64,000 nucleotides of DNA from Guillardia theta CCMP2712 (GCF_000315625.1 NW_005434672.1:1012310-1076309); one strand, 5' to 3'. Positions 34,002 through 45,514 are shown, counted from the first letter of the stretch. Numbers and translations: made by a program. Notes: generated by a model from the letters alone, not told the origin.

Positions 34002-34817
34002 TCAATTTCCTTCGGCCCTTTTCGAAAAAATCGAGATACTCTTGAGAGAATGCCTCGCGATGAAGCGATGATACCAGTTCAAGCTCGCCTTGAAGCCCTC
34101 CACCCCTAGCTCCTCCGCTACCCTCTCCGCGTACCTGCACACCTCCTGCCGCCAGTTCGCCCCCCTCGCCGTCCTCACCACGTACTCGTGGATCCGCCGC
34201 TCCAGCTCCGGGTGCAGCGTGCTCGTGCTCCGCCTGATGTCCGTCGACACGCCGCTGGCCGCAAGCTGCTTGAGCCTCCCGACGTAGGAGGGCCTGAGGA
34301 TCTTGGAGATGGACGACCGGCTCTTGCCGTACATGCGCGCCAGCTCTGACGGGGAGCGGTAGTCGGGGTCGTGCTTGGGGGCCTCGCTGCGGCGGACGAT
34401 GTCGAGCTTCTGGCCGAGGGTGAGCTTGGAGGGGAGGAAGGCGGGGGAGGAGGAGCTCCGGCGATCAGGCAGAGGCTCGAGGAGCATGATGGCCCGAGCA
34501 GGAGCCGCCGGGGACGGGGGAAGACAAGGCCGGGGTAGCGGGAAGCAAGGCTGGGTCAGCACTGGGGCAGGGAAGACTGGCTCCGGGTCGGGCGTCTCCT
34601 CGCTTGGGTCGTGGAGGATGAGCTGGAGAGGCTCGGAGTCTTGCGAGGCTGGCTGGTCGAAGGCTGGCTGGTCGAAAGGGGACCAGAGGTCGTCGGGAGA
34701 GCTCCAGGGGTCAGGGGAGGGGAGGGGATCAGGGATAGCGGGATGGGAGGGGAGGAAGTAGAGGGCATCGAGGGGAGAGGGGAGCCACTCTCCGCTTTGA
34801 TCAGATGTCTCGTACAT
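34002..34817 (-). CDS. CENP-B-type DNA-binding protein, copy 3
   Basis: A minus-strand ORF with the same acidic proline-rich region and both helix-turn-helix domains as copies 1 and 2. Its first nine codons (MYETSDQSG) and its end (after FIARHSL: KSISIFSKRAEGN) differ from the other copies, so homology runs from the codon for EWLPSPLD to RHSL only. The ATG at 34817 was chosen; the frame is open further upstream to about 34922 without an ATG, so an upstream exon is possible. Substitutions against copies 1 and 2 are few (DPDYRS for DLDYRS). Confidence 0.65.
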   Translation of the reverse strand: MYETSDQSGEWLPSPLDALYFLPSHPAIPDPLPSPDPWSSPDDLWSPFDQPAFDQPASQDSEPLQLILHDPSEETPDPEPVFPAPVLTQPCFPLPRPCLPPSPAAPARAIMLLEPLPDRRSSSSPAFLPSKLTLGQKLDIVRRSEAPKHDPDYRSPSELARMYGKSRSSISKILRPSYVGRLKQLAASGVSTDIRRSTSTLHPELERRIHEYVVRTARGANWRQEVCRYAERVAEELGVEGFKASLNWYHRFIARHSLKSISIFSKRAEGN

Positions 34818-34922
34818 GTTGATTTGTCGATTTGCTTCAAGTGGAAAACTGAGTTCAAATGGGCACGCGGAGATGGTTTTGATAGGACTTCTGGGGAGCT
34901 GGTTGGCCAGGAGAGACGGCAA

Positions 34923-35652
34923 GGATCGTTGCTAGCTGGTCGTTGAATGTTCGAGTAGCGGGAGCAGGAGGGTCGGTAAAGTGGAAGGGACAAACAGGTA
35001 GCAGCAGTGATCCCCTGCCCTTCTGAGGAAAAAATGTTCGGATTACTGTCATCATTCGGGTAGGTGGTACAGTTGGGAATAGAGGGGTGGGGGTGGCCAA
35101 AACTTTCGTAACGAAGTAAACAATTATCTTATCTAACTGAAAGATTTAGTCAATAACGTTGCAGGGAAAATAAAAACAAAGTGTAAAACCTTTTAGCCTG
35201 ACTGCCTGCTAACATGCACCTCTTCGTAAAAATGGAATTACATCAGTAATAATGACCGCCTGAAGCCCGACCACCCCCTTCTCGGATAGCAAACTAGGTG
35301 GGTCATAATTTGAAATCAATCCTCTAGATACTAACTTTACTCATACTTAAGTAATAAATTTTAGTTACGCACGGCCAACGTGTGGCGGCAGCCGGCTGCG
35401 ACCCGGGGCCCGGCCTGGCTGACTCAGTCGGAGGCAGGCACGGTTTTGGATCATTTTGACTAAAACTCCGCATGGTGCATGCGGGGGGCCGGGCATGGCG
35501 GAAGGAGCGGAAGGACGTTGGGGAGAACATGGTGGCACCCGCAGCTGACGATCTTGTTCTGCTCGTCACTGTGCTGTAGAACCATCCCCTTGGGTGGCGT
35601 TGAGAGGCAACAGAAACAGATCTGTGCTCGAGATAGGGGTGGAATTGTTACG
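34923..35652. other. Intergenic region upstream of NSUN2
   Basis: No gene is supported. A small GC-rich patch (about 35380-35430, GGCAGCCGGCTGCGACCCGG-like) resembles the larger islands. Confidence 0.45.
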
Positions 35653-38273
35653 ATGGAGCTACAGAAAGCAGTAGGAGGCAGCGCGAAGGGAGACAAGAGT
35701 GCGGAGGCCTTCTACGCTTACTACAAGAAGGTGACTTACACTCCCATGATCTTTATCTATGTCGCGTGCTGCTTGTCCTGTCGCTCCTCCCTTCGACCTG
35801 GCTCTTGCTGAGATACGTCCATTGGCAGCAACTCGGCCTCTCCGAGGATGACACCAAGTTGCTCTTCGACAAACTCGCGGTGAGAGAGAATCTGTCATGT
35901 CCAGATCATCACGTTACTTGCTGTGTATCTTCCCGTCTCGTGTGGTTGACTTCTCTTCTCCTGCCGCCTGCCTCCTGCAACTTGATCGAAGTAAATCCCC
36001 TGCAGGAACCTCTTCCCATTACATTCCGTCTCGTAGGAGCCCTGTCCGAGGGCGACAGCCCAGAGAATGCTGAGATTTTCCATCATCAGCTCCTCGATAT
36101 GATAGCAAAGTGCGATGAAGATGGTGAAGAGGAGAAAGGATCGAAGAGCGCCGAGGTAGCAGCGGCGCTGAAGCGTTTGGAATGGTATCCCAACACAGCT
36201 GCATGGCAGCTCAACATAGATAAGAAGGACATGAGAAAGAACATCAAGACTTTGCAAGATTTCTTGCTGAGAGAGGTTTCGGTGGGAAACATAGTGAGAA
36301 TGGAAGCTGTTAGCATGATCCCAGCTATTGTGTTGGGGCCCCGGCCAGGAGAGCTTGTGCTGGACATGTGCGCTGCTCCTGGAAGCAAGACAGGACAGCT
36401 GCTCGAGATGGTGGTTGCAAGTGGGGAGCACGGGGCTCTGAACAGCGTGCTGCAGCACGGAGGAGCTGTGCTCGCCAACGATCCCGACATCAAGAGGGCA
36501 AGGATGATGATTCACAGGGCAAAGAGTTTGAGCAGCCCGTCGCTAGTGGTCACGGCTCTGCCCGGGCAGAGCTTCCCGAAGCTTTTATCCGACGACAACA
36601 CTGAGCTCCTCTTCGACCGCGTCTTGTGCGACGTGCCATGCAGTGGGGACGGGACGATTAGGAAGTCGCCCTATACCCTCAAGCGATGGCACCCGACCCA
36701 CGGCATTCAGATCCACCTCCTACAGCTGCAGCTGCTGCGAAGGAGCGTGGAGATAACCAAGGTGGGGGGCCGTATTGTGTACAGCACGTGCAGCTTGAAT
36801 CCGCTGGAGAACGAGGCTGTGGTGGCGCAAGTGGTGGCGGACAGCAAAGGAGCTCTCAGGGTCCTCGACTGTCCTCCTCGGCTCTCGGCGCTGAGGAGGA
36901 GGAAGGGATTAACCTCGTGGAGTGTGCCGGACATGAACTCGATAGATCTCCTCTACGACAGTTTCGATTCGATCCCTGAGGCCCGGAACCACAAGGCGAG
37001 GGAGAGGGGAGGGTTCAGCAAGCGGGGGCTCCTGCGCTCCATGTTCCCTCCCTCCTCGGAAGACGCCGACAAGATCGGACTGGAAAGATGCATGAGGTTC
37101 TACCCGCAAGACGCAGACACTGGCGGATTCTTCGTGACCCTCCTGGAGAAGACGGGAGATGTGGACTTCTCAGGAGCTGTCGAGGCTCGAGAGGAAGGGA
37201 GCCTGAGGGAGGAGGAGGAGGAGGAGACGCAAGAGAGGAAGAGGAGGAAAGAGGACGCTCTGCCCAAGGACTACGTCGACAAGTGCACAAAGCAGGCTAA
37301 GGTAGAGAAACGAGTCAACCGCATCGAGCCCTACATCCCCTTGCTGGACGTCCAAGGAGGAGGCGCAATATGGGCCTCCATTGCCGACTTCTTCGGGATC
37401 TCTGAAACTTTCCCAGCTCGCCAGCTCCTCGCCAACTCCGTCCGTGTGCGCACTATCACCTTCGTGACGGCTCCTTCCCGTCGGGCCCTCAACGCCACCA
37501 TCCCTGCTGGAGGCCCTCAGCCGGAGGAGGAGGAGGCAGAAGAAGGCAAGGCCGAGCACAGGCTCAACGTCGTCACAGCAGGGACGCGGATGCTCGAGGA
37601 GAGCCCCAACGAGGACACGCCATGCAGATACCGGCTGTGCATGGACGGCCTCGTGTTCATCCTGCCCTTCATCACCAAGTGATTTCCAAACTTTTCCCCT
37701 CTCCTTCCGCTCCTCTTCTCCTTTCCCTGCCTTCCCTTCAAACCCATTCTTGTCTCTGCCTTCCTTTCCCTCCCTTTCCTGTCTTCCTTTGTCTCCACAC
37801 CCGCTCTCCTCGCTCTCCTGGCAGTGACACAGGGTACTTTGCTACAGGAGGATCGTGGACTTAGAGCTCGAGCCCTTCATGAAGCTCCTGCAGGATCGTC
37901 AGCTCAGCATGGCCGAGTGTCCGAAGCCCTTTGAGGTTTTCAGCTCTCCCCCTCCCCCTCCTCTTCCCCCTTCCCCTTCACAACTGCCACCACCACCACA
38001 TCCTCCACCACCTCCTCCTTCTCCCCCTGCTCTTCTCCGCCCCTCCCCGCTTCTGAAACTTGTCAGGACATGGCCAACGGCAGCGCCATCGCCATCCTCC
38101 GCCTCAAGGGCATGGAGTTCCCCGTCCTAGTATGGCGGGGCAGGTCGTCGATCCGCCTCTTCGTTGCCAGGTTCGGCTGGAGTCTTGCTGGGCTCGGGTT
38201 GACCTGACTTGCTAACAGTGAAGAGTCGGAAAGCCTCTTGTCCAAGATCAAGGTCCTTGCCAAGTCTCAGTGA
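35653..38273 (+). CDS. NSUN2: NSUN2-type RNA (cytosine-5) methyltransferase
   Basis: NSUN2/Trm4 methylates cytosine C5 in tRNAs using S-adenosylmethionine, mainly in the nucleus. Six exons join in phase: 35653-35730, 35829-35879, 36006-37678, 37848-37935, 38067-38170 and 38219-38273, about 682 aa. The SAM-binding motif is LVLDMCAAPGSKTGQLLEM. The two catalytic cysteines lie in DVPCSGDGTIRK and VYSTCSLNPLENE. Family blocks are collinear: REPLP-like start of the core, EAVSMIPAIVLGPRPGE, LERCMRFYPQDADTGGFFV, and the C-terminal PUA-like VLVWRGRSSIRLFVA. A charged EEEEEETQERKRRKE insert precedes the C-terminal domain. The start at 35653 was chosen because the in-frame upstream sequence is intergenic in character. 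The gene ends 168 bp from the UGGT stop, tail to tail. Confidence 0.94.
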
Positions 38274-38440
38274 GCAGGGAGATGTTTTGTGTTTTTAATC
38301 TTCACAGACAGTTTGCATAGTTGATACACGCTCTAGATCGATCTCCTGCTCTCGATCCTCCTCCTTCTCCTCCTCATCTTCGGCCTCCTCCTTCTCTTCC
38401 CTTCATCATCCTCCCTTCCCTTCATTCTCCGTCCCCCTTC

Positions 38441-41400
38441 TCACTCCAGCGAGCTGATAGTCTTGTCCAGCTCCTCCCACTCCCCGATGATCCTCCGCGC
38501 CTGGTCGAGCTTCGGCTCCTTGGTCATCGGGTTGTTGCAGAGGTCGATGGTCTTGGCCTTCACCTTGGTCGAGTTCGAGCACCAGGTCTCACACCACAGC
38601 CACTCCTGCGGCAGCGAGAAGATCGGCACCGAGTGCTGCGCGTAGTTGGGCAGGTCCTGGTCCAGGTTAGCCAGGCTGTTGGGGTCCCGGGAGAGCTGGG
38701 AGTAGACAACCCTGAGCTCGTCCCCAGCTCCGATGGCTCTGAACCGGTTCAGGTCGACCACGTAGAGGGCGCTGATGTGGTACTTCATGTCTCCGAGGTG
38801 GGTCTGCCAGAAGCCTTGCTTCCAGAAGCGATAGCCTTCGATCTCCCTCTTATCGTCACAGAAGGGCGTGTAGGCGTACGGCCTCCCGCGCAGATTCATG
38901 TCCCAGAGCTGTTTGAGGTCCGACCTGACGACCTGATCAGAGTCGATGTAGATGATCTTGGGGACCGAGAGGGGAAAGAGCACGTCGAGCATAAGGATCT
39001 TATATCCCCAGATGATGCGCTGCTTCTCCGTCTGCTCGTGCAGCCACGACGGCCACTTATAAGTCACGAGCTCGTAGTCGAACCCGAAGTTCTTGGCCAT
39101 GCGGGGGATGAAGGCCTTGAACTGCGGGGACAGGAAGTTCTGCAGCAGCCAGAACTTGACGTGGGACTTTGTGTTGCGAACCACCGACAGCATCATGATC
39201 TTGAGGAAACGCTCGTACAGGTGCCCTGACGCCAGGGAAAAGACATGTATCGTGTCCTCCCCCGACTTGTCTGTCACGGCCTGCTCGGCCGTGGCCGAGT
39301 CACCTGAAAACCAGTTGCTGAGGGAGGACCACACAGATCCATCCCCGTCTCGTCCTCCCTTGGCGTCTTGCAGGCTCTTGCTCTCCTGCCCCTTGCGCTT
39401 CCTAACGCTCGTCGGAAACGCGTCAGGTTCCCAAGAGAGGACGGAGATCACGCGGGAGGAGCCGAAGTTTCCCTTGTCTTCTATCTCGTAGATCTCCGAT
39501 GACTTGCCCTCCGCCATCGTCAGGTTAAAAATTCCCGGCCTGGCCTTGAGCTGGTAGTACCCGAGGTTGCTCATGACAAGCGTGTCTGACACCAGCTTCG
39601 ACTTGCCCTTGGCCGCGTGCTCGTCAAGAAGGTTCAAGTTCAGCTGGAGGCCAGCTGGAGGCTCTCGCCTGTCATCGATACAGTGCCCCGTGACGAGGAT
39701 GTGGTCGAGGCGGTAGACGGCCGAGAGGACAGTCTCGTGTGCCGACAGCTTCTCGAGCAGGATGTTGTCGATGTCGTGGACGGCCTGAGAGGCAGAGACG
39801 AACCAGGCGTCGGGGGGGTGGATGATCATCGAGAGCAACTTTGACATTGGGAGGTTGGAGAAGGTCGCGCGGGTGTTGGACACCAGCTTGCCTTCCTCGT
39901 CAAACTCCAGCTGAGGCTTCAGCACGTAGCGGTAGTAGCCCTTGATCGGGAGCGAGCCAACCTCAGCCACGGGGTTGAGGATGACGTGGATGTGGGCCCC
40001 GAAGGCATCTGCCAGCGCCATGAGCATGGGCGACAGACGTTGAGCCTCCGCACAGAGCGGGTCGATGAAGGCCAGGACTTGGAGGATCGAGTCCTCAGGG
40101 CCAACCTTGAACCCTGTCATCCTGCTAGTCCACTGCCTGTTGGCCTCCTGGTCCGTCCGCTGGATGTTATCGTTCCTCTCGATGCCGATCATGTTGGACC
40201 CCAGCAGGGCGATAGAGCTGATGTACTCGCTCGTCACCTTGTCCGAGGAGATGGAGAAGGAGGCGACGTCGAGGACGGAGCTGACGTGCTTCGACCTGTC
40301 GTTCCACTCCGTGTCCTCCGCCAGCACAAAGTCTCCCATCCGGAAGGCAACGTCCGCCGTCACCTTAAAGACTCTCCCGGATGTCGACACGGCGCTCTCC
40401 CCCGCGGTCAGCTGGAACCAGTCGGAGATCATCCTCTTCATGTCCGCCTTGCTCAACCCGCCCTCCTTGCTCTTCTCCGCAGCCTCCATCAACGTCTTGA
40501 CCTCCTCATGAGCCTGAGCGGTCGACCATGCAGACTCGTCCAGCAATTTCACGATCGTCCTGCACAGCTCCAGGAACTTGTTCCCCTTATCCTTGTCGTT
40601 CTTCATGGACCTGATGGCCTCAACCAGCACTGAGAAGGCTCCTTCGGCTTCCGGTGACCCCTCAGAGTTGTCCAGGTACGCCAGCCGAACGCGTTTGCAC
40701 CTGTCGGAGGACGTTTGTGACATCCTCTTGGCAGAGGCGACCAGCAGGTCGCGTCCGATCTTGGACGAGAGGTCAAGGGCGACGATGTGGGTGACTCCCC
40801 TCATCGACCCGTCGTCCTTGCCGCACAGGAAGAAGGGGATGCGATCAAGATCCTCCATCGTCTTCGTCGAGACTTCCGCCTTGAGCATCTGCCTCGAGGT
40901 CGCAGGCCCCGAGACGATCTGAGCATGAAACCTCCTGTGCGCCTTCCCATTGTGGTTGATGATCTGGTTGTGAAGATCGCGCCTTTCATCCAGCTGACCG
41001 AAGTACGCCATCCTCTGCAGCACCATCATCTGCATCTGCAGCATGTAGTGGAACTGGTTCGGGTCCAGCGCTTGCCCGGCGAGGACGTTTCCATTGAGGA
41101 CGCAGACGGGCTCGGTCAAGCTCAACCCACTCCTCTCGACGAACTCCGTGCTCTTCTTGAGAAACGCGTCATGAGTGGAGTTGAGGAGGGAAGGCTTGTA
41201 CTTGGCCCTCATCAGTTTCCCGTCTGCATCTCGGTACTGGGCTCGAAACATCTTGGCGGCCCGCTTGAACGAGTCCTTTCTCACCTCGCTCTTCGATGCC
41301 TTCCCGGCTGTCTGCATTCCTTCGGCGTAAATCGCCAGGAACGACCAGGCAGCCCGACCTCCATGTCCGAGGTGAAGGGCTCTGAACAGTCGGTGCAAGA

Positions 41401-43803
41401 TCACCGCGTCCCCCAGCTCCTCTGCTTCATCCTCGCTCTCGGCGTTGCGCGGCGATGCCTCCCATTGCTCGTCGAGGGACTTACTGTACTTGAAAGCGAC
41501 ACCGAAGCGGACGGGAAGCTGCTGCTCCATCTGCAGGACAAGTCACAACAAGACGCAGCCAAACAGAGCAACAGGGAGAAGAGTACAAGACAAAGGAAGC
41601 AAGTGAGACAGACACAAACACGCGAGCAGACGATAAGGGACCGAAGGAGAAGGAGGACCAGGAAGAGGACGTGAGGCCCAATTAAGAGAACGAGAAGGAA
41701 GACGAGGAAGAGGAAACGGAAAAGGAGGAGGAGGAGGAGGAGGAGGAGGAGGAGGAGGAGGAGGAGGAGGAGGAGGAGGAGGAGGAGGAGGTTGTGGAGG
41801 GGGGGGGGGGGGGGCGAACCTGTTCGAAAGCCCAGGAAAGGAAGGTGAGGGACTGCATGTCCGACGGGTCTACAAGGAAAATTGCCGTCCAGATGTTCCT
41901 GGCGATGAATCGCAGCTGCCCGGGCCAACCTCGCTGGAGGAGAGTGTCAAGAGAACGAGGCCACTGCCTGTACATGTCGTCCTTCTCGAGATCTGAAAAT
42001 CATCGTTGAATGTCAGCCAACGATCAGGATGACAGGAAGAGCAAGGTCAACACAGACTTTACAGGTCAAAGTCATGTAGAGCATTGTCCACACCATACCC
42101 TCAAGTCACAGGTGCAACACAGGAGACAGGCATCAGCATGCACGACCGTTCATCCACATGACGAAGTTGTCGTTCTTCACGTCAATCTTGAAGGTGCTTC
42201 CTCCTCCCTCCATCTGTTCAGCAGGAGCATACAGAATCTTCTTGGTTGAGCGGGAGTCCATTCCGAGCTGCATGAACTTTTCGATCACGTTGATCTCATG
42301 CCTGTTCACCAACAGCCGGTCATTACAAACTCGAAGACCTCCAGGCACAACGAGTCTCTACGGACCTGATGAATCGATAAAGGGAAAAAGGATTCATATC
42401 GTCTTTCTGCAGCTGTCGGCCATTCACATGCACCTGTAAAATTTCTCAAGTAAGATTGTGCAAGCACGAAACTGAACAAAGAATGTACTTTTCTTACCAT
42501 GTTTGCTCCTGGTTGTATGAAGTTTCTGTTGTTTTCCAACTCCGCCCTCACGGATGCGTTCACGCGCATTCTTGAGATGGAGGAAACCTGAAAAGGTGAA
42601 GCTCATCACTCCTTGAACATCATCATCAACGGGTGATGAAAACGTCTATACCACTGCAGGCAGATTGTGACTCAGATCGCGTATCAGCCGCAGAGGCTCA
42701 TCGGCCTAGACTGACGTCAGATGCCAGTCAACGAAATCTTACGACATCGAACCTGGAGGATTCTCTGCGAAGCTTGAATTCCCAAGTCTTTCAGAGCCCA
42801 GACCTTCATCGCAAGTCATGACAGATCGCCCGGAAAGAAGCGAGACAAGCACCTTGATGTCTGTGCCTTCGTCACTCTTCGCCTCTGACAGGAGGCGATC
42901 GCGAAAGGAGAGGAGCTCAACTTCGAGATTCGGTTTCCTCTGCAGCAGAGTCTTGAAATCGAATCCTCCGACTTCATCCTCCAAGTCGTCCTCCAAGCTC
43001 GACCCCGCCTCCCCTTCCTTGTGCCGGTCATCCACAGCTTTATACTCCATGTTCTTGATCGCCAACTCGACGCCGTAACCCTGCAGCAGCATGTCTTGAT
43101 GCGCCTTCTCCTCCTCCTCCCTCGCCCCCGGCCAGCTGTGGCGAAAAACGTACTTGACATCGCCAGCAGCAGCAGCCTGAGACAAATACTTGTGGAAGTT
43201 GACAAACGCCTGAGTGCCGATGGTAGCGTACAAGAAAGCAGTGGAGCAATGAGAGGGGCTGGAGGGGGATGGGTAGATATGATCGAACTCTTGAATGGAA
43301 GGAGCTGAAACTCCAGCTTTGGCTGGGTGACAGGACTCGATCGCGTCTCTCAAGAGGCTCGGATCGCTGACGCACTTCCCCCCGATAAGAACCACCGCGC
43401 CATCCTTGTCCTTGATCGAGCATCCGAAATTCAACGCTGCTTGCCACAGCTGCTTGTATGCTTGCAGCTTCGGGGAAAAATTCCTGATGGAAAGAGCAAA
43501 CTTGATGAGACTAAGTTGAACATTAGAGACGATCTTGGAGGCCAGTTCGATCGAAGTGTCGTAGTGCTGCTTGTCCGTCTTCTCATAGATATCGTTGGGT
43601 AAGGACTCAACAAACTCCCAAAACTTCCCTTCATCCGCTTTATCCGCAAAGTATTCACTGGCCTCAATGATCAACGGAGTCGGCGCCCATGGTGCCACAA
43701 CCGACACATCGACAAATTTGCTCTTGGAAGGAGAAGAGCACACGCTTTGAACAAGCAGGATGAGGCAAAGGACTATCGGAATCTTCAGTGCATTCTTGGG
43801 CAT
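38441..43803 (-). CDS. UGGT: UDP-glucose:glycoprotein glucosyltransferase
   Basis: UGGT is the ER-lumen folding sensor that re-glucosylates misfolded N-glycoproteins so that calnexin/calreticulin can rebind them. It starts at 43803 with a signal peptide (ALKIPIVLCLILLVQSVCS). Exons include 42876-43803, small exons at about 42740-42787, 42490-42590 and 42130-42430, 41820-41992, and a 3.1-kb exon 38441-41530. The N-terminal part carries the thioredoxin-like repeats of the family (APWAPTPLIIEASEYFAD). The C-terminal GT24 catalytic domain shows HVFSLASGHLYERFLKIMM, the YIDSDQVVR DxD metal site, and LPQEWLWCETWCS. The product is roughly 1450 aa, near the usual 1500. The last exon ends DKTISSLE, with no KDEL/HDEL-type retrieval signal; a GTGAG donor-like site just before the stop leaves open an unseen last exon. 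Confidence 0.92.
41722..41815. repeat. (GGA)n plus poly-G run in a UGGT intron
   Basis: A GGA run on the plus strand followed by about 16 consecutive G, which is TCC and poly-C on the UGGT transcript. It sits between the exon ending FLSWAFEQ and the large 3' exon. It ends directly beside the splice donor of the upstream exon. Confidence 0.85.
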
Positions 43804-44733
43804 GGTCTCGCTCCTTGATTGAACCATGCGAGCTGATCTGAGAAGCAACCACTATGCCATCGACTCAGGTATTGCTGGGCAAAACATCAGTCGTGGTCAA
43901 GGCAACACAAAAGAGCTCGTCAGATATGATAATGCATCTCCCTGACTACTTGCTTCTTCCTTCATGCCGATGACACGCTCAAAAAATCATCTCTTAATCG
44001 TCTCCCACAACCCTCTTGTCTGTCCTCTGTCTATCCCATTCCCACCACTGCATGTATCGATCCTATCATTCATCTCTCAGGGTAAGCTGTCTTCCTTCCC
44101 TCCGCCTGACACCACTCCTGGCCAAGCTTCTTCTCTCCCTCCTCATGTGCATGTTACACTCGCCTGATAGTCCCCTCATATCTGCCTCCCTTCCATCCCT
44201 CGCTCCATTCGAAGTCCTTATCCTCTGCTTCCCTGCCATCGTTGTGTCCCTCACTCTCCCTCTCCTCCTCCCCCCTCCATCTTCTTCACATCCGCTCCTC
44301 CTCTTCTCTCCTCCTCTTCTCTCCTCCTCCTCTCTCCTCTCCTCCTCTCTCCTCCTCTTCTCTCCTCCTCTTCTCTCCTCCTCTTCTCTCTTCTCTTCTC
44401 TTCTCTTCTCCTCCTTCTATCCCCTGCCTCAAATCCTCCCATCTCGCCATATCCGCTGCTGACGAATTCCAGAAGCCATCACGTGAGCCCTCATCCCCTC
44501 CTTGCCCTTTCCACCTCGCCAGCTGTACCTGAGGCGGGCTTGTTCTTCATATGAATTTTACAGGGTTGGCCCGCCGACTCGTGGGAGGCCGTGGGGGGCG
44601 GGTAATGGCGATGCGAGGCAACGATGGGCGCGGATCAGGAACATCCGCAAGGCCCCTCCTCCTCCTCCTCCTCCTCCTCCTCCTCCTCGCTATCAAGATC
44701 GATCATACGATCGCTCTTGTATCCTCCTCAAGC
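43804..44733. other. Divergent intergenic region between UGGT and the selenoprotein K locus
   Basis: It contains pyrimidine-rich microsatellites (CTCCT at about 44280-44410 and CTC at about 44655-44690). It should hold the promoters of UGGT (minus) and the plus-strand gene. Leucine- or serine-run ORFs over the repeats are not called. Confidence 0.5.
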
Positions 44734-44976
44734 ATGCCTGCCAAGAGGAGCTCACTGCTGCCTCGGGAATGTAGCGCTCTCAGACTGACCGGCGGGCGAC
44801 CCAAGGATGAGGACAGTGATGAGGAAGAGAGCAGAGAGAAGTCGACGTCATCTGCAAGGTCCGAAACGGCAGAGTCGCTCAGAGAGTCAGCTAGAAGAAG
44901 AGCAGAGCGGGCCAAGAAGGCTGGTGATCCGGGAAGGACCAGTATTTCGAGGACATTGAATCGGGTTTTCTTCTCT

Positions 44977-45401
44977 ATGACCAACAAGTTGGGTCTGACG
45001 GGATCATCCACGACTGTGATAAGTAATATCAATTGCTTCTTTTCATCACATCTTGCATGGAACTCGTGACATGATCACCCAGCCTCGCTCAATCTGCGTA
45101 CTGACCGCTTACACAGATGGAAGAGTGGTGGTGCGACGTAACATTATTCAGAAGTTCTTTCACTTCATCTACTTGTTCTTTCGCGCCTTGTACATGTTCT
45201 TCAAGACGCTCTTCATGGTACCGTGTCTATCTGTTGCGTGCTCGCCTGGTACTCACTGCATCGCCGCAGCCCACTGCAAGTTGGAATCCTCAGAAACCTT
45301 CTTCGGGAGGAGGGCGCGGCTCCTTCAGCTCGTTACGCGCCAAGGGGGCCAACCAGATGCGATTAGCCGATCTGCCGCCGATGCCTGGCGGCTGAGGTTA
45401 A
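44977..45401 (+). CDS. SELENOK: Selenoprotein K, with in-frame UGA as selenocysteine
   Basis: Selenoprotein K is a small single-pass ER membrane protein that works in ER-associated degradation with p97 and Derlins. Three exons join in phase: 44977-45022, 45117-45217 and 45270-45401. The second intron boundary has TACTGAC and CAG, a strong branch point and acceptor. The product is 92 aa (human 94). It begins with VINGRVVVRR (human YISNGQV), followed by a hydrophobic helix FFHFIYLFFRALYMFFKTLF, a Gly/Ser/Arg-rich tail (SSGGGRGSFSSLRAKG) and the ending PPMPGG-TGA-GGT-TAA. The human ending is PPMAGGUGR, so the TGA at 45393-45395 should encode selenocysteine with Gly then stop. The frame is open upstream to ATG 44734, which would add 81 acidic/basic residues. 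Reading TGA as a plain stop would lose the catalytic residue. Confidence 0.85.
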
Positions 45402-45514
45402 GCCCACAGAGATCGAGAGGTGAGAGATATGCCGGAGTGACGTCAGTCTGAATCTTGACGGCAGGATGGCGCTAGCGGAAGGTGTTCCGCTGACCCTCCT
45501 CCTTCTCTGTGGGC
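45402..45514 (+). promoter_or_regulatory. 3' stem-loop after selenoprotein K, SECIS candidate
   Basis: GCCCACAGAG (45402-45411) directly follows the stop codon and is perfectly complementary to CTCTGTGGGC (45505-45514). Inside the stem, GAGG/CCTC can extend the helix next to GTGA (45420-45423) and TGAC (45491-45494), which resemble the SECIS non-canonical quartet. The distance between them (about 67 nt) is longer than in standard SECIS elements and no AA apical loop is clear. A selenoprotein needs a SECIS, so one is expected here or just downstream, but this candidate is tentative. Confidence 0.35.

Noticed and set aside
38321-41674. Several plus-strand ORFs of 200-300 aa opposite UGGT
   Set aside because: Antisense shadows of the large UGGT exon, whose protein aligns throughout.
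45053-45451. 132-aa ORF spanning SelK exon 2 and beyond
   Set aside because: It reads through two introns; splicing at TACTGAC...CAG and GTACCG...GCAG gives a product that matches SelK along its length, whereas this frame does not.
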